Below are positions 43,765 through 53,024 of a stretch of DNA of 64,000 bases, one piece after another. The stretch is from Microvirga sp. 17 mud 1-3 (GTDB lineage: Bacteria; Pseudomonadota; Alphaproteobacteria; Rhizobiales; Beijerinckiaceae), in contig NZ_CP029481.1 in assembly GCF_003151255.1 (NCBI RefSeq), positions 1,302,001 to 1,366,000 of the forward strand, in the 5' to 3' direction. Position numbers and translations under genes: made by a program. Under the pieces are notes generated by a model. The model did not search any database and was not told the origin of the DNA. It worked only from the letters and a program-made list of their open reading frames with translations. Within the stretch, counting starts at the first letter, position 1; every line of letters starts with the position of its first letter.

Positions 43765-44961
43765 ATGCCGAGCTTCAGACGGCGCGAGAACGGTTCTGCG
43801 ACCGCGCGCTTCCCTTTCCTTTTCCTTCTCGCCTTCTTCGCCACCGCCAGCCTCTTGTGGTCGGTGTCCGCGATCTCTCCGGCCCATGCCCAAACGGCCG
43901 AGACCGTCGAGGTCACGGATCTCGCGGGCCGCACGGTGCGGGTCAAGAAGGGCGTGCAGCGCATGATCCTGGGCGAGGGCCGCCAGCTCTATGGGCTGGC
44001 CGTGCTCGAAAGGGACAACCCCTTCAAGCGGGTCGTCGGCTGGCGTGATGACCTGAAGGTCAACGATCCGGACGCATGGCGCAAGTACCGCGCCAAGTTC
44101 CCGGAGGCCGAGAAGATCGCGGATTTCGGCAATCCCTATACGAGCGATTTCAGCGTCGAGAAGGTGCTGGCGCTCGATGCGGACGTGGTGGTGCTCGATC
44201 TCGGCAACTACTTCAAGGCCCAGGAATCAGGAACCATCGCGAAGCTCGAGAAGGCCGGTATCCCGGTCGTGTTCATCGACTGGCGCGAGGATCCGAGCCA
44301 GAACACCGTGCCGAGCCTCATTCTCCTCGGACGCATCATGGACCGGGAGAAGGAGGCGCTCGCCTTCGCGGATTTCTATCTACGCCAGATCCGCCTCGTC
44401 TATACGCGCGTCGGCAATCTCAAGGAGAAGGACCGTCCGCTCGTGTTCATGGAGCGCGCGGCCGGCTATAACCCCAACAATTGCTGCTCCACCTGGGGCG
44501 CCACCAACTTCGGCAAGTTCGTCGAGGAGGCCGGTGGCCGCAATTGGGGAAGCCGCTTCTTCAGCTCCACGAGCGGCGGCGACGTCAATGTCGAGAAGGT
44601 CATCGCCGACGATCCTGATTTCTACCTGATGACCGGCGCGAACTGGTCCGAGGCCATCCCGAGCAGCACCGCGGCGCCCATGGGTTACGAGGCCACGGAC
44701 GAGAAGGTCCAGGCGAGCCTCAAGACCCTGACGGCGCGGCCGGGCCTGTCCCTGCTCCGGGCCGTGCGCGAGAAGCACGTGATGGTGCTCTACCATCAGT
44801 TCTACAACTCGCCCTATTCGTTCGTAGCCGTCCAGGCCGTGGCCAAGATGCTTCATCCCGACCGGTTCAAGGATGTCGATCCGCAGGCAACCTGGACGGA
44901 GCTCCACGCGAAGTTCCTGCCGGTCGAGACCTCGGGCCTTTTCTGGGCCACGATGAAATGA
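43765..44961 (+). CDS. FecB-type ABC transporter substrate-binding protein
   Basis: A 398-residue periplasmic protein with a long N-terminal signal segment (hydrophobic core at about residues 17-37, likely cleavage at AHA before QT). The mature part has the helical-backbone fold of iron-siderophore/heme/B12 binding proteins: VEVTDLAGRTVRVKKGVQRM at the start, then VEKVLALDADVVVLDL, IPVVFIDWREDP and VNVEKVIADDPDFYLMTG. It delivers a metal chelate to the FecCD-type permease whose gene overlaps its stop by 4 bases. Ferric siderophore is the commonest ligand, but B12 cannot be excluded, which is worth noting given the riboswitch nearby. Confidence 0.88.
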   Translation: MPSFRRRENGSATARFPFLFLLAFFATASLLWSVSAISPAHAQTAETVEVTDLAGRTVRVKKGVQRMILGEGRQLYGLAVLERDNPFKRVVGWRDDLKVNDPDAWRKYRAKFPEAEKIADFGNPYTSDFSVEKVLALDADVVVLDLGNYFKAQESGTIAKLEKAGIPVVFIDWREDPSQNTVPSLILLGRIMDREKEALAFADFYLRQIRLVYTRVGNLKEKDRPLVFMERAAGYNPNNCCSTWGATNFGKFVEEAGGRNWGSRFFSSTSGGDVNVEKVIADDPDFYLMTGANWSEAIPSSTAAPMGYEATDEKVQASLKTLTARPGLSLLRAVREKHVMVLYHQFYNSPYSFVAVQAVAKMLHPDRFKDVDPQATWTELHAKFLPVETSGLFWATMK

Positions 44962-46010
44962 CGAGCATCGCGCTCACGGCGGTCGCGGGCTACCGGCGCG
45001 CTACGCGCCGGCGCCTCGGCCTCTTCGGCCTGGGACTGGTGGCGCTCCTGGCCGCCTTCGTGACCGACCTCGCCGTGGGCCCGGGCCCGGCAACGCTCGG
45101 CCAGGTGATCTCCGCGCTCATCGACCCGTCCGCGGCCGATGCGCGGCTTCGACTGGTGGTGTTCGATCTGCGCCTGCCCATCGCCCTTATGGCGGTGCTG
45201 GTCGGTGCGATGCTCGGCCTCGCGGGCGCTGCCATGCAGACCATCCTCAACAACCCACTCGCCGACCCGTTCACCCTCGGCGTGTCGGCGGCCGCGAGCG
45301 TCGGCGCGTCGCTCGCCATCGCGTTCGGCTGGGTTCTGCTCCCCGTCGGCGGGACCATCGCGATTACGACGAACGCCTTCGTGTTCGCCCTCATGGCGTG
45401 CCTTGCCCTGTTCGGCCTGACCAAGCTGCGGGGCGTGAGCGCCGAGACCATGGTGCTCGTCGGCATCGCGCTTCTCTTCACGTGCAACGCGCTCCTCGCC
45501 CTCATCCAGTACCGCTCAAATGAGACGCAGCTTCAGCAGATCGTCTTCTGGATCATGGGCAGCCTGAGCCGCGCGAGCTTCGAAAAGATCGGAATCTGCG
45601 TCGTTGCGCTAGGTATCGCGCTGCCCTGGATGTTGGCGCGCGGCTGGGCGCTCACGGCCCTGCGCCTGGGCGACGAACGCGCCGAGAGCATGGGCATCAA
45701 GGTCGACCGTCTCCGCCTGGAAATCCTGGCCCTGGTGTCGCTGCTCGCGGCAATCTCGGTGGCCTTCGTCGGCGCCATCGGTTTCGTCGGGCTCGTGGGT
45801 CCCCACATCGCCCGCCTCGCCATCGGGGAGGATCAGCGCTTCTTCCTGCCCCTGTCGGCTGCCACAAGTGCCATCATCCTGTCCCTGGCCTCGACCCTGT
45901 CGAAGGCCGTGACGCCGGGCATCATCTATCCCATCGGGATGATCACGAGCCTCATCGGCGTCCCGTTCTTCATCAGCCTCATTCTCTCGATCCGAAGCCG
46001 AGGAGCCTGA
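44958..46010 (+). CDS. FecCD-family ABC transporter permease
   Basis: A 350-residue inner-membrane permease with about ten helices. Family hallmarks are LRLPIALMAVLVGAMLGLAGAAMQ split around LVGAMLG, NNPLADPFTLGVSAAASVGA, and VGAIGFVGLVGPHIAR. This is the BtuC/FecCD/FhuB group that moves ferric chelates, heme or B12. A single permease gene is present, so it should act as a homodimer. It overlaps the binding-protein gene and is followed 4 bases later by the ATPase gene. Confidence 0.93.
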   Translation: MTSIALTAVAGYRRATRRRLGLFGLGLVALLAAFVTDLAVGPGPATLGQVISALIDPSAADARLRLVVFDLRLPIALMAVLVGAMLGLAGAAMQTILNNPLADPFTLGVSAAASVGASLAIAFGWVLLPVGGTIAITTNAFVFALMACLALFGLTKLRGVSAETMVLVGIALLFTCNALLALIQYRSNETQLQQIVFWIMGSLSRASFEKIGICVVALGIALPWMLARGWALTALRLGDERAESMGIKVDRLRLEILALVSLLAAISVAFVGAIGFVGLVGPHIARLAIGEDQRFFLPLSAATSAIILSLASTLSKAVTPGIIYPIGMITSLIGVPFFISLILSIRSRGA

Positions 46011-46014
46011 TGCC

Positions 46015-46812
46015 GTGTCCCTCCTGATCGACGACCTCAGCTTTTCCTACGGTCCGCACGCGGTCCTGAGCGGGCTTGCGGCCGGGCCTCTGGAGCGCGG
46101 CGCCCTGACGGCGCTCGTCGGACCGAACGGCTCGGGAAAATCGACCCTGTTCCGGTGCTTCTCGGGCACCGCGAAGCCGCAAAGCGGGCGCATCGTCCTG
46201 GACGCGCAGGATCTCGCGACCTTCAAGGACAGCGAGCGCAGCCGCCGGGTCTTCCACCTGGCGCAGGACCTGTCGGCGCGCGCCGCCCTGACGGTGTTCG
46301 AGGTCGTCCTTCTGGCCCGCAAGAGCCTGACGGGCGGCTTCAACCTGCGCGCGGGCCTGTGCGATCTGCGCATGGTCCAGAACGTCCTGGGGAGCCTTGA
46401 ACTCGAGGCCCTGAGCCAGCGTCCCATTGGCGCCCTGTCCGGAGGCCAGAGGCAGCTCGTCGGCATAGCCCAGGCGCTCGTGCGCGAGCCCGACGTGCTT
46501 CTTCTCGACGAGCCGACGAGCGCGCTTGACGTGCGCCGTCAGCTCGAGGTCCTTCAGACCGTCCTCCGCGTGACCCGCGAGCGGTCCATGATCACCCTCG
46601 TGGCCCTGCATGACCTGTCCCTGGCGGCCCGCTTCGCCGACCGTCTTCTCGTCCTGAAGGAAGGGCGGATCGCCGAGGAGGGAGAGCCGGAGGACACCCT
46701 GCGCAAGCACGCCACGGCCGAGGCCTACCGCGTCGGCCTTCATCTCGAGCGGTCCACCCGCGGATCGCTCCTCGTCGAACCCTATCTTTCATCCCTGCGA
46801 GCCGCCGAATGA
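46015..46812 (+). CDS. ABC transporter ATP-binding protein (FecE type)
   Basis: A 265-residue ATPase for the chelate importer. Walker A is GPNGSGKST (near residue 42), the signature LSGGQRQLVGIAQALV, Walker B VLLLDEPTSALD and the switch His in LVALHDLSLAARF. No ATG fits; the GTG at 46015 follows GAGGAG and begins SLLIDDLSFSYG, the usual start. Its stop overlaps the next start by 4 bases. Confidence 0.94.
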   Translation: MSLLIDDLSFSYGPHAVLSGLAAGPLERGALTALVGPNGSGKSTLFRCFSGTAKPQSGRIVLDAQDLATFKDSERSRRVFHLAQDLSARAALTVFEVVLLARKSLTGGFNLRAGLCDLRMVQNVLGSLELEALSQRPIGALSGGQRQLVGIAQALVREPDVLLLDEPTSALDVRRQLEVLQTVLRVTRERSMITLVALHDLSLAARFADRLLVLKEGRIAEEGEPEDTLRKHATAEAYRVGLHLERSTRGSLLVEPYLSSLRAAE

Positions 46813-47597
46813 CGAGCACCCTGCACCCCTCCACCAACTGGTCCCTGAAGGAAGACATCCGCAGCTATTGGTCGAAGCGTGCCGAAACCTTCGACCGTGC
46901 CTTCGGGCACCGGATCCCGAAGGGACCCGAGCACGACGCCTGGGCGGCTGAGATCCGGGACCATTTCGGCGAGGCTCCCCTCGACGTGCTGGAGCTCGCC
47001 TCGGGAACCGGAGAGGTGACCGGCGTCCTGCTCGACCTCGGCCACAACGTTACCGGGATCGATTTCTCGGAAGCCATGATCGAGCGCTCCCAGGCGAAGC
47101 ACCGGGGGAATACGCGGGCCCGGTTCCTGCTGGGCGATGCCGAGGGCACCCTGGAGCCTGATGATACCTACGATGCGGTCGTGTGCCGCCATCTCGTCTG
47201 GACGCTGACGAACCCCGAAGCGGCTCTTCGGGACTGGCACCGGGTGCTCCGGCCCGGCGGGCGTCTCCTGATCTTCGACGGGGATTTCGTGAACCAGCCC
47301 TGGCAGGGTCGCCTGGCAAAGCGGGCGATGACCCTGCTCGAAAAACTGACGGGTCCCGATCTCCACCGGGATCCCCCCCTGGCGCAGCAGCATACCGCGA
47401 TCCTGGAGCAACTGCCCTTCCGGGATGGCCTGACCTTCGCGCGCCTCAAGGGGATTGCCGAGGAGGCGGGCTTCACGGATGTGGCGTGCAGCAGCTACCG
47501 GCGCATCCAGCGTGCCCAGCGGCGCATCGCCGGCCCGCATGACTGGCTGCGGACCTGGCTTCATGACCGGTTCATCCTCACCGCAAGAAAGATGTAA
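46809..47597 (+). CDS. Class I SAM-dependent methyltransferase linked to the iron-type transporter
   Basis: A 262-residue methyltransferase with VLELASGTGEVTGVLLDLG as motif I, VTGIDFSEAMI as motif II, and YDAVVCRHLVWTLTNPEAAL and RPGGRLLIFDGDF later. It overlaps the ATPase gene by 4 bases, so it is part of the same operon. Methyltransferases of this type next to FecBCD genes occur in several Proteobacteria; a role in modifying or releasing the imported ligand is possible but unproven. Confidence 0.88.
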   Translation: MTSTLHPSTNWSLKEDIRSYWSKRAETFDRAFGHRIPKGPEHDAWAAEIRDHFGEAPLDVLELASGTGEVTGVLLDLGHNVTGIDFSEAMIERSQAKHRGNTRARFLLGDAEGTLEPDDTYDAVVCRHLVWTLTNPEAALRDWHRVLRPGGRLLIFDGDFVNQPWQGRLAKRAMTLLEKLTGPDLHRDPPLAQQHTAILEQLPFRDGLTFARLKGIAEEAGFTDVACSSYRRIQRAQRRIAGPHDWLRTWLHDRFILTARKM

Positions 47598-47690
47598 TCC
47601 GCAGCCGCACGGAGGACACGCCTCTTTCGCAGTTCCGGTCCGGCGCCGAACTGCGATACGGAAACGGAATGGGGGAGGCCGCGAAGACCG

Positions 47691-48824
47691 ATGAATTCCA
47701 TGGATTGGGCAGATCTGCCGGACCTGAAGACGCCTTACGTTCTGGTCCAGAAGGAGAGGCTTCTCCGCAACATCCGCCGAGGAGCGGCCATCGCGACCGA
47801 AGCGGGCATCCGCCTGCGCCCTCACGTGAAGACGCATAAATCGATCGAGCTGGCCGCACTTCAGCACGAGCACGGCGCCGAGGGGCTGACGGCCTCGAAG
47901 CCCAGCGAGGCGGAGATCTTCGTCCGCGCGGGCTTCAAGGACGTGCTGGTCGCCTATCCGGTCATCGATCCCGAGCGCATCATCCCTCTCCTTCGAGCAG
48001 CCGATTGCAACCGAGCCTCGGTCACCTTCATCGCGGACAGCCGGGAAGGGCTTACGGCTGTCGAAAAAGCCGCGCAGGCCGCGGGGCGCAGCGTTCCCGT
48101 GCGCATCAAGATCGACGTGGGGCTGCACCGCTGCGGCATCGCGGCGGAATCGCCCGCTCTGGAGGGGCTTGCCGAAATTCTCAAGCGTTCTTCCGCGCTC
48201 ATCTTCGACGGCCTCGTGTCCCATGCGGGTCACGCCTATGGCCGCACGGGGCGCGATCAGATCGGCGAGGTCGCCGCGGAAGAGCGGCGCCTCATGCTCC
48301 TCGCGAGGGAGCGCCTGACGGGCCTCGGCCTGCCGGACGCGAAGATCTCGGTCGGGTCCACGCCCACGGTCTTCTCGTCGGAGACCTTTGCGGGCATCGA
48401 CGAGATCAGGCCCGGAAACTACGTCTTCCTCGACCTGACCGCCGTCCGGCTCGGGATCGCCACCCATGACGACATCGCCCTTGCGGTGGTCGCGACTATC
48501 GTGAGCGCCAACGAGGATTATTACATCGTCGATGCCGGCTCGAAGGCGCTGACCTCAGATCTTGGAGCGCATAGCTCGGGAGGGGCCGGCTTCGGCCTCG
48601 CCTCCACGTTCGACGACCGGGCGAGCCGTCTTCCGGTGGTGCGCCTTTCGGAGGAGCATGGCTTCGTGGAGAGGCGGGGCGGAACCCTTCCGGTCGGGAC
48701 CCGGATGCTCATTTACCCCAATCACGCCTGCCCTGTGGTCAACCTCTTCAACCGTCTGGCGGTCTATGACCCGGAGGGCGAGCCGTCCCTCTGGTCGGTG
48801 GACGCGCGTGGGCGGAGCGTCTGA
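47691..48824 (+). CDS. D-threonine aldolase/D-serine dehydratase-like PLP enzyme
   Basis: A 377-residue fold-type III PLP enzyme (alanine-racemase-like barrel). RLRPHVKTHK near residue 41 holds the PLP Lys; LVSHAGHAYG and SVGSTPT shape the phosphate site. The C-terminal domain has the metal-binding segment YPNHACPVVNLF with the His and Cys expected in the D-threonine aldolase/D-serine dehydratase group. It would cleave a D-beta-hydroxy amino acid. ATG 47691 or 47700 may start it. An ABC importer follows in the same direction after 154 bases, which includes a short hairpin (TGCGATC/GATCGCA, 48879-48899). Confidence 0.9.
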   Translation: MNSMDWADLPDLKTPYVLVQKERLLRNIRRGAAIATEAGIRLRPHVKTHKSIELAALQHEHGAEGLTASKPSEAEIFVRAGFKDVLVAYPVIDPERIIPLLRAADCNRASVTFIADSREGLTAVEKAAQAAGRSVPVRIKIDVGLHRCGIAAESPALEGLAEILKRSSALIFDGLVSHAGHAYGRTGRDQIGEVAAEERRLMLLARERLTGLGLPDAKISVGSTPTVFSSETFAGIDEIRPGNYVFLDLTAVRLGIATHDDIALAVVATIVSANEDYYIVDAGSKALTSDLGAHSSGGAGFGLASTFDDRASRLPVVRLSEEHGFVERRGGTLPVGTRMLIYPNHACPVVNLFNRLAVYDPEGEPSLWSVDARGRSV

Positions 48825-48978
48825 TCCGGGCCGCGCCGTGCCTCTCGTCCGGAAGGGCAAGGCCTAGCCGGCTAAAATTGCGATCCCTTTCTGATCGCAG
48901 GCTTTCCAGTGTCATTTAAATGTGATTGTCTCATCCCATAAGGACGCGAAAAGCGCCGACAGGGAGGGAAGTGAGGCC

Positions 48979-50070
48979 GTGGACAATAATGTCTTGCCCG
49001 CGATCGAGGTCGATCATCTGCAAGTGAGCTACGGCAGCCAGCCGGTGCTCCACGGGGTCAGCCTCTCGGTCGCGCCGGGAGAGTTCATCGCCATCCTGGG
49101 CTCCTCCGGATGCGGGAAGACCACGCTGCTTCGCACCATCGCGGGATTCCAGAAAGCCTCGGGAGGCGCCATCCGCCTCTTCGGGCGCGACGTGGTCGAT
49201 GTGCCGCCCGAGAAGCGCGGCATGGCCATGATGTTCCAATCCTATGCCCTCTGGCCGCACATGACCGTGCTGGGCAATGTGGGCTACGGCCTTCGCCTGC
49301 GCGGCGTCGCCAAGGAGGAGATCCGGACCCGGGTCGCCGCCGTCCTCAAGATGCTCAACCTGACCGGCCTCGAGGGCCGGAAGGTGACCAACCTGTCCGG
49401 CGGCCAGCGCCAGCGGGTGGCCCTGGGCCGGGCGCTGGCCATCGAGCCGGAGATCCTTCTGCTCGACGAGCCCCTGTCGAACCTCGACGCGAAGGTGCGA
49501 ATCCAGCTCCGCTCGGAAATCAAGGCGCTCCAGTCCCGGCTCGGCTTCACGGCAATCCACGTCACGCACGACCGGGAAGAGGCCATGACCATGGCGGACC
49601 GGATCGTCGTGATGGATGCGGGCCATATCGCCCAGGTGGGATCTCCGAAGGAGGTCTACGACCGGCCTAATTCGCCTTTCGTGGCGAGCTTCATGGGCGC
49701 CGAGAACACCATTGCGCTCGATATCCGGCCCGCGGGTGACCGCGTCGAGATCAGCACCCGGGACGGGCGTTCCATGCCCTATGGGGGCGACGTGCCGGTC
49801 GGCGCCGTCACGGCCTATTTCCGCGACGATGTCGCGTCCCTCGACGATCCCGATGCGTGGGTCGAGGATTCCATCGTTCTGCCCGGGACAATTACGCAGA
49901 GAACGTATCCCGGCGGACACTACAGGTACGTGGTCGCGATCGGCGACCGTCATTTTACCGTGACGGACGACCGCTACCACGACGTCGACCGCCCCGTCGG
50001 CCTGAGGCTGCCGGTGGCGTCGTTACACCTGTTCCCCACCGAACAATCCAAGGGAGGAATTCATGCGTAA
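48979..50070 (+). CDS. ABC transporter ATP-binding protein (PotA/FbpC type)
   Basis: A 363-residue importer ATPase. Walker A GSSGCGKTT, signature LSGGQRQRVALGRALA, Walker B ILLLDEPLSNLD and switch His in IHVTHDREEAM are all present, and a C-terminal regulatory OB-type domain follows from about residue 240. I prefer GTG 48979, with AGGGAGGGA upstream; a GTG at 48922 would add 19 residues. The gene overlaps the binding-protein gene by 8 bases. The family serves polyamines, ferric iron, phosphonates and similar small solutes. Confidence 0.9.
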   Translation: MDNNVLPAIEVDHLQVSYGSQPVLHGVSLSVAPGEFIAILGSSGCGKTTLLRTIAGFQKASGGAIRLFGRDVVDVPPEKRGMAMMFQSYALWPHMTVLGNVGYGLRLRGVAKEEIRTRVAAVLKMLNLTGLEGRKVTNLSGGQRQRVALGRALAIEPEILLLDEPLSNLDAKVRIQLRSEIKALQSRLGFTAIHVTHDREEAMTMADRIVVMDAGHIAQVGSPKEVYDRPNSPFVASFMGAENTIALDIRPAGDRVEISTRDGRSMPYGGDVPVGAVTAYFRDDVASLDDPDAWVEDSIVLPGTITQRTYPGGHYRYVVAIGDRHFTVTDDRYHDVDRPVGLRLPVASLHLFPTEQSKGGIHA

Positions 50071-51196
50071 GGCTCTTTACGCCGCGGGCTTCGCGGCGCT
50101 TCTGATGACGAGTAGCGCCAGTGCGCAGACGCTCAATGTCGCCACCGCGGGCGACCAGAACATGGTCGACTACATCAAGGATTATCTCGGCCCGCTCTTC
50201 GAGAAGCAGCATCCGGGCGTCAAGGTCGTGGCTGTCGGCACAGGGCCGGGCGACGGCGGATCCCAGAAGATCTACGAAAAGCTGGAGGCGCAGAACAAGG
50301 CCGGCGCGCCCGCGGATTTCGACGTGGTCGTGATTCACCAGAAGGCGGCCGGCACCATGGTGCAGGAGAACCTGCTCAAGAAGTACCGCGACAGCCTCCC
50401 CACCGGGAAGCTCGTGACCCGCGACACGGCGACGAACTCCCTTGGCACGGACGTCTCCGGCTACGTCATGCCCATGTTCCATTCGCAGACCGCCATTGCG
50501 TACAACCCGGACCTCATCAAGGACGTGCCGAACAGCTATGTGGAGCTGCGCGACTGGGTGAAGAAGAACCCGAAGCAGTTCGGCTATAACGGCATCAAGG
50601 GCGGCATGTCCGGCGTCGCCTTCGTGACCGGGTGGGTCGCGGCCTTCGGCGGTGACGCTGCGAAGCTGGAGAAGGGCCCGTACGATGCGGCCGAGAAGGC
50701 TGCCTGGGACAAGTCCCTGGCCGACCTGAAGGAGTTCAACAAGAACGTCGTGATCACGCCCGGCAATGCCGGCACCCTCGACATGCTCAACCGCGGCGAG
50801 ATCGCCATGGGGCCCGTCTGGGTCGACATGTTTTATACCTGGAAGGCCGAGGGCAAGCTTCCGCCGAACATGCGCCTGAAGCTCGTGTCGCCCGGCATGC
50901 CCGGGCAGCCCATGTACTACGCCGTCCCGGCGAAGACCGCGCAGGATAAGCTGGCGACCGAGTTCATCGCGCTCGCGACCAGCCCCGACGTGCAGGCCGA
51001 GGGCATCGTGAAGCGGTTCAACTGGTATCCGGGCATCGACGCCAAGAACCTGGAAGGCAAGCTCGACCAGGCCGTGTGGAATCAGCTCTTCGCCGACATC
51101 CCGCCGGATGCGCTCTCGTCCAACGGCAAGCCGTTCCCCATCGGTCCGTACTTCAACGACATTCTCGAATCCTACGAGAAGAAGGTCGCGAACTGA
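50063..51196 (+). CDS. ABC transporter extracellular solute-binding protein
   Basis: A 377-residue periplasmic protein with a signal peptide (cleavage after SASA, residue 21) and the two-lobed type II binding fold. The mature start TLNVATAGDQNMVDYIKDYL and the hinge segment FHSQTAIAYNPDLI resemble spermidine/iron/phosphonate-type binding proteins. The ligand cannot be read from sequence. A strong hairpin lies just after its stop codon, before the permease genes. Linkage to a D-amino-acid-type enzyme and an exonuclease/endonuclease/phosphatase-fold protein suggests an organic phosphorus or amino-acid-like ligand, as inference only. Confidence 0.88.
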   Translation: MRKALYAAGFAALLMTSSASAQTLNVATAGDQNMVDYIKDYLGPLFEKQHPGVKVVAVGTGPGDGGSQKIYEKLEAQNKAGAPADFDVVVIHQKAAGTMVQENLLKKYRDSLPTGKLVTRDTATNSLGTDVSGYVMPMFHSQTAIAYNPDLIKDVPNSYVELRDWVKKNPKQFGYNGIKGGMSGVAFVTGWVAAFGGDAAKLEKGPYDAAEKAAWDKSLADLKEFNKNVVITPGNAGTLDMLNRGEIAMGPVWVDMFYTWKAEGKLPPNMRLKLVSPGMPGQPMYYAVPAKTAQDKLATEFIALATSPDVQAEGIVKRFNWYPGIDAKNLEGKLDQAVWNQLFADIPPDALSSNGKPFPIGPYFNDILESYEKKVAN

Positions 51197-51207
51197 TCCT
51201 GTTCACG

Positions 51208-51236
51208 CCACGGGCGGCCTTCTGGGCCGCCCGTGG
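51208..51236 (+). terminator. Intra-operon hairpin between binding-protein and permease genes
   Basis: Perfect 12-base stem, CCACGGGCGGCC and GGCCGCCCGTGG, with a 5-base loop, 11 bases after the binding-protein stop. No T-run follows. It most likely stabilises the upstream mRNA or partly blocks read-through, giving excess binding protein. Confidence 0.7.
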
Positions 51237-51281
51237 CCATTCGGCTCCGGCTTTCTGCCGAAACCGGGATGTTGCTCGACC

Positions 51282-52115
51282 ATGGCACGACCTTCCTTCT
51301 TCGGCCTTCTGCTCATCGCCCCGGCTCTGGCGATGATCGGGGTGCTGTTCCTGTACCCACTGGGATTTTCGCTCGTCTCCGCCTTCGCGGGGCCGGACGG
51401 CGGGGCGTCCCTCGCGTCCTTCCATAAGGCCTACGAGCTTTATTCCACCGACATTCTCTTCACCCTGTTCATCGTCATCGTCTCGACGCTTCTGACGGCG
51501 CTTTTTTCCATCGCGATCGCCGGCATCCTCACCTTGAGCGAGACGCCGTGGCTGGTCTCTGTGCTGCGCAACCTCTATCGCTGGCCGCTCTTCATCCCGT
51601 TCATCGTGGCGGCCCAGTGCATGCGCACCTTCCTGGCGAAGAACGGGCTCATGAACAATTCCTTCGTGGCTCTCGGGATCATCGAGCCGATCCAGGCCAC
51701 GAGCCTGTTGGATTGGCGCGGCATCATCATCACGTTCGTCTGGAAGCAGGTGCCCTTCGTAACCCTCATGCTGGCCGGCGCCATGGCGTCCATCGATCGG
51801 GCGACCATCGAGGCGGGACGTAATCTCGGCGCCTCGCGCCTGCGCGTCCTGATCGAGCTCGTGCTGCCGCAGGTCGCGCAGACTCTCCTCGTCGGCCTCG
51901 TCCTGTCCTTCGTGACCATGCTGTCGGTCCTCTCGGTGCCGATGATGGTGGCAGGCTCGCAGCCCACCATGCTGACCGTCGACATGGCCTTCCGCATCAA
52001 CTCCTACGGGGACTACTCCACCGCGAACGCCCTTGGGGTGATCTCCTACATCATCGCCGGCACGGTCGCGTGGATCTATCTGCGCCACAATGTGAGGCGG
52101 GAGGCGCAGGCATGA
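51282..52115 (+). CDS. ABC transporter permease (PotB/phosphonate type)
   Basis: A 277-residue inner-membrane protein with six predicted helices, the first being FFGLLLIAPALAMIGVLFLYP. The EAA loop that contacts the ATPase reads IEAGRNLGASRLRVLIELVLP. It pairs with the second permease encoded next, whose start overlaps its stop by 4 bases. I chose ATG 51282 as the codon directly before the first membrane helix; the frame is open upstream but lacks family sequence there. Confidence 0.92.
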   Translation: MARPSFFGLLLIAPALAMIGVLFLYPLGFSLVSAFAGPDGGASLASFHKAYELYSTDILFTLFIVIVSTLLTALFSIAIAGILTLSETPWLVSVLRNLYRWPLFIPFIVAAQCMRTFLAKNGLMNNSFVALGIIEPIQATSLLDWRGIIITFVWKQVPFVTLMLAGAMASIDRATIEAGRNLGASRLRVLIELVLPQVAQTLLVGLVLSFVTMLSVLSVPMMVAGSQPTMLTVDMAFRINSYGDYSTANALGVISYIIAGTVAWIYLRHNVRREAQA

Positions 52116-53011
52116 GCGGGAAGACCGTGCTTTCCCCCGCGACAGGCAGCTTCCCCCTGAAAAACGCGGGAAGGGCGGACGTGCGCCGCTCCGCGCCGGC
52201 AAGGACCTGGGCATTCGGCTCCACGCTCCTCAAGGTGCTGGCGCTGGCGCTCTTCGCTTTCCTGCTGTTCGGCCCCCTGGCCAACCTTGTACTTTGGTCA
52301 GTGGCGGAGCGGTGGTATGCGCCCTTCAAGCTGCCGGTCTCCTACGGCATGCGTTATTGGGAGGTGGTCTTCCGGCCGACCGGCGATGCCATGTCGTCGC
52401 TCGCCACCAGCGTCGCCATCGCGTGCCTGACCGTCGTCGTCGCGCTCGCGGTTTCGGTGCCGGCGGGCTATGCGCTCGCCCGCCTCAGGCTGCCCTGGCG
52501 GACCGGCCTCATGATCCTGTTCCTCCTGCCGCAGGCCTTCCCGTCCGTGGCGATCTACATCAACGTGGCGCGGGTCTTCTACGGCCTCGGGCTGACCGGG
52601 ACGATTCCCGGCGTCGTGCTGGTCCATGCAGCCCACGGGCTCGTCTATTCCGTGTGGATTGCAGCGGCCGCCTTTGCGGCAGTGGATAGGGACCTGGAGC
52701 TGGCAGCGCGCAACATCGGCGCGTCGCCCCTGCGCACCTTCTTCACCATCACGCTGCCGCTGGCGGCACCCGGCATCATGGCGAGCGCCATCTTCGTCTT
52801 CCTCGAATCCCTCGACGAGTTCACCGGCACCTTCTTCGTGGGCGTGCCGCAGGTGACAACCCTGCCGCTTCTCCTTTACAACGCCAGCATGGGCGGCAAT
52901 TACCAGATTGCCTCCATCACGGCTCTCATCCTTCTCGTGCCCTCCGTTCTGTTCATGATCGTCATCGAGCGTTTCCTGAAAGCCGACGTCCTGAGCAAGG
53001 TCGGGCAGTAA
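52112..53011 (+). CDS. ABC transporter permease (PotC type)
   Basis: A 299-residue inner-membrane protein: about 40 polar N-terminal residues, then six helices. The EAA motif is LELAARNIGASPLRTFFTIT with APGI after it. It forms the translocation channel with the preceding permease. It overlaps that gene by 4 bases and is followed 13 bases later by a phosphatase-fold gene. Confidence 0.93.
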   Translation: MSGKTVLSPATGSFPLKNAGRADVRRSAPARTWAFGSTLLKVLALALFAFLLFGPLANLVLWSVAERWYAPFKLPVSYGMRYWEVVFRPTGDAMSSLATSVAIACLTVVVALAVSVPAGYALARLRLPWRTGLMILFLLPQAFPSVAIYINVARVFYGLGLTGTIPGVVLVHAAHGLVYSVWIAAAAFAAVDRDLELAARNIGASPLRTFFTITLPLAAPGIMASAIFVFLESLDEFTGTFFVGVPQVTTLPLLLYNASMGGNYQIASITALILLVPSVLFMIVIERFLKADVLSKVGQ

Positions 53012-53024
53012 TCGCAGGACATCC

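Noticed and set aside
46782..48467. A 561-codon minus-strand open frame
   Set aside because: It mirrors the methyltransferase and D-threonine-aldolase-like genes.
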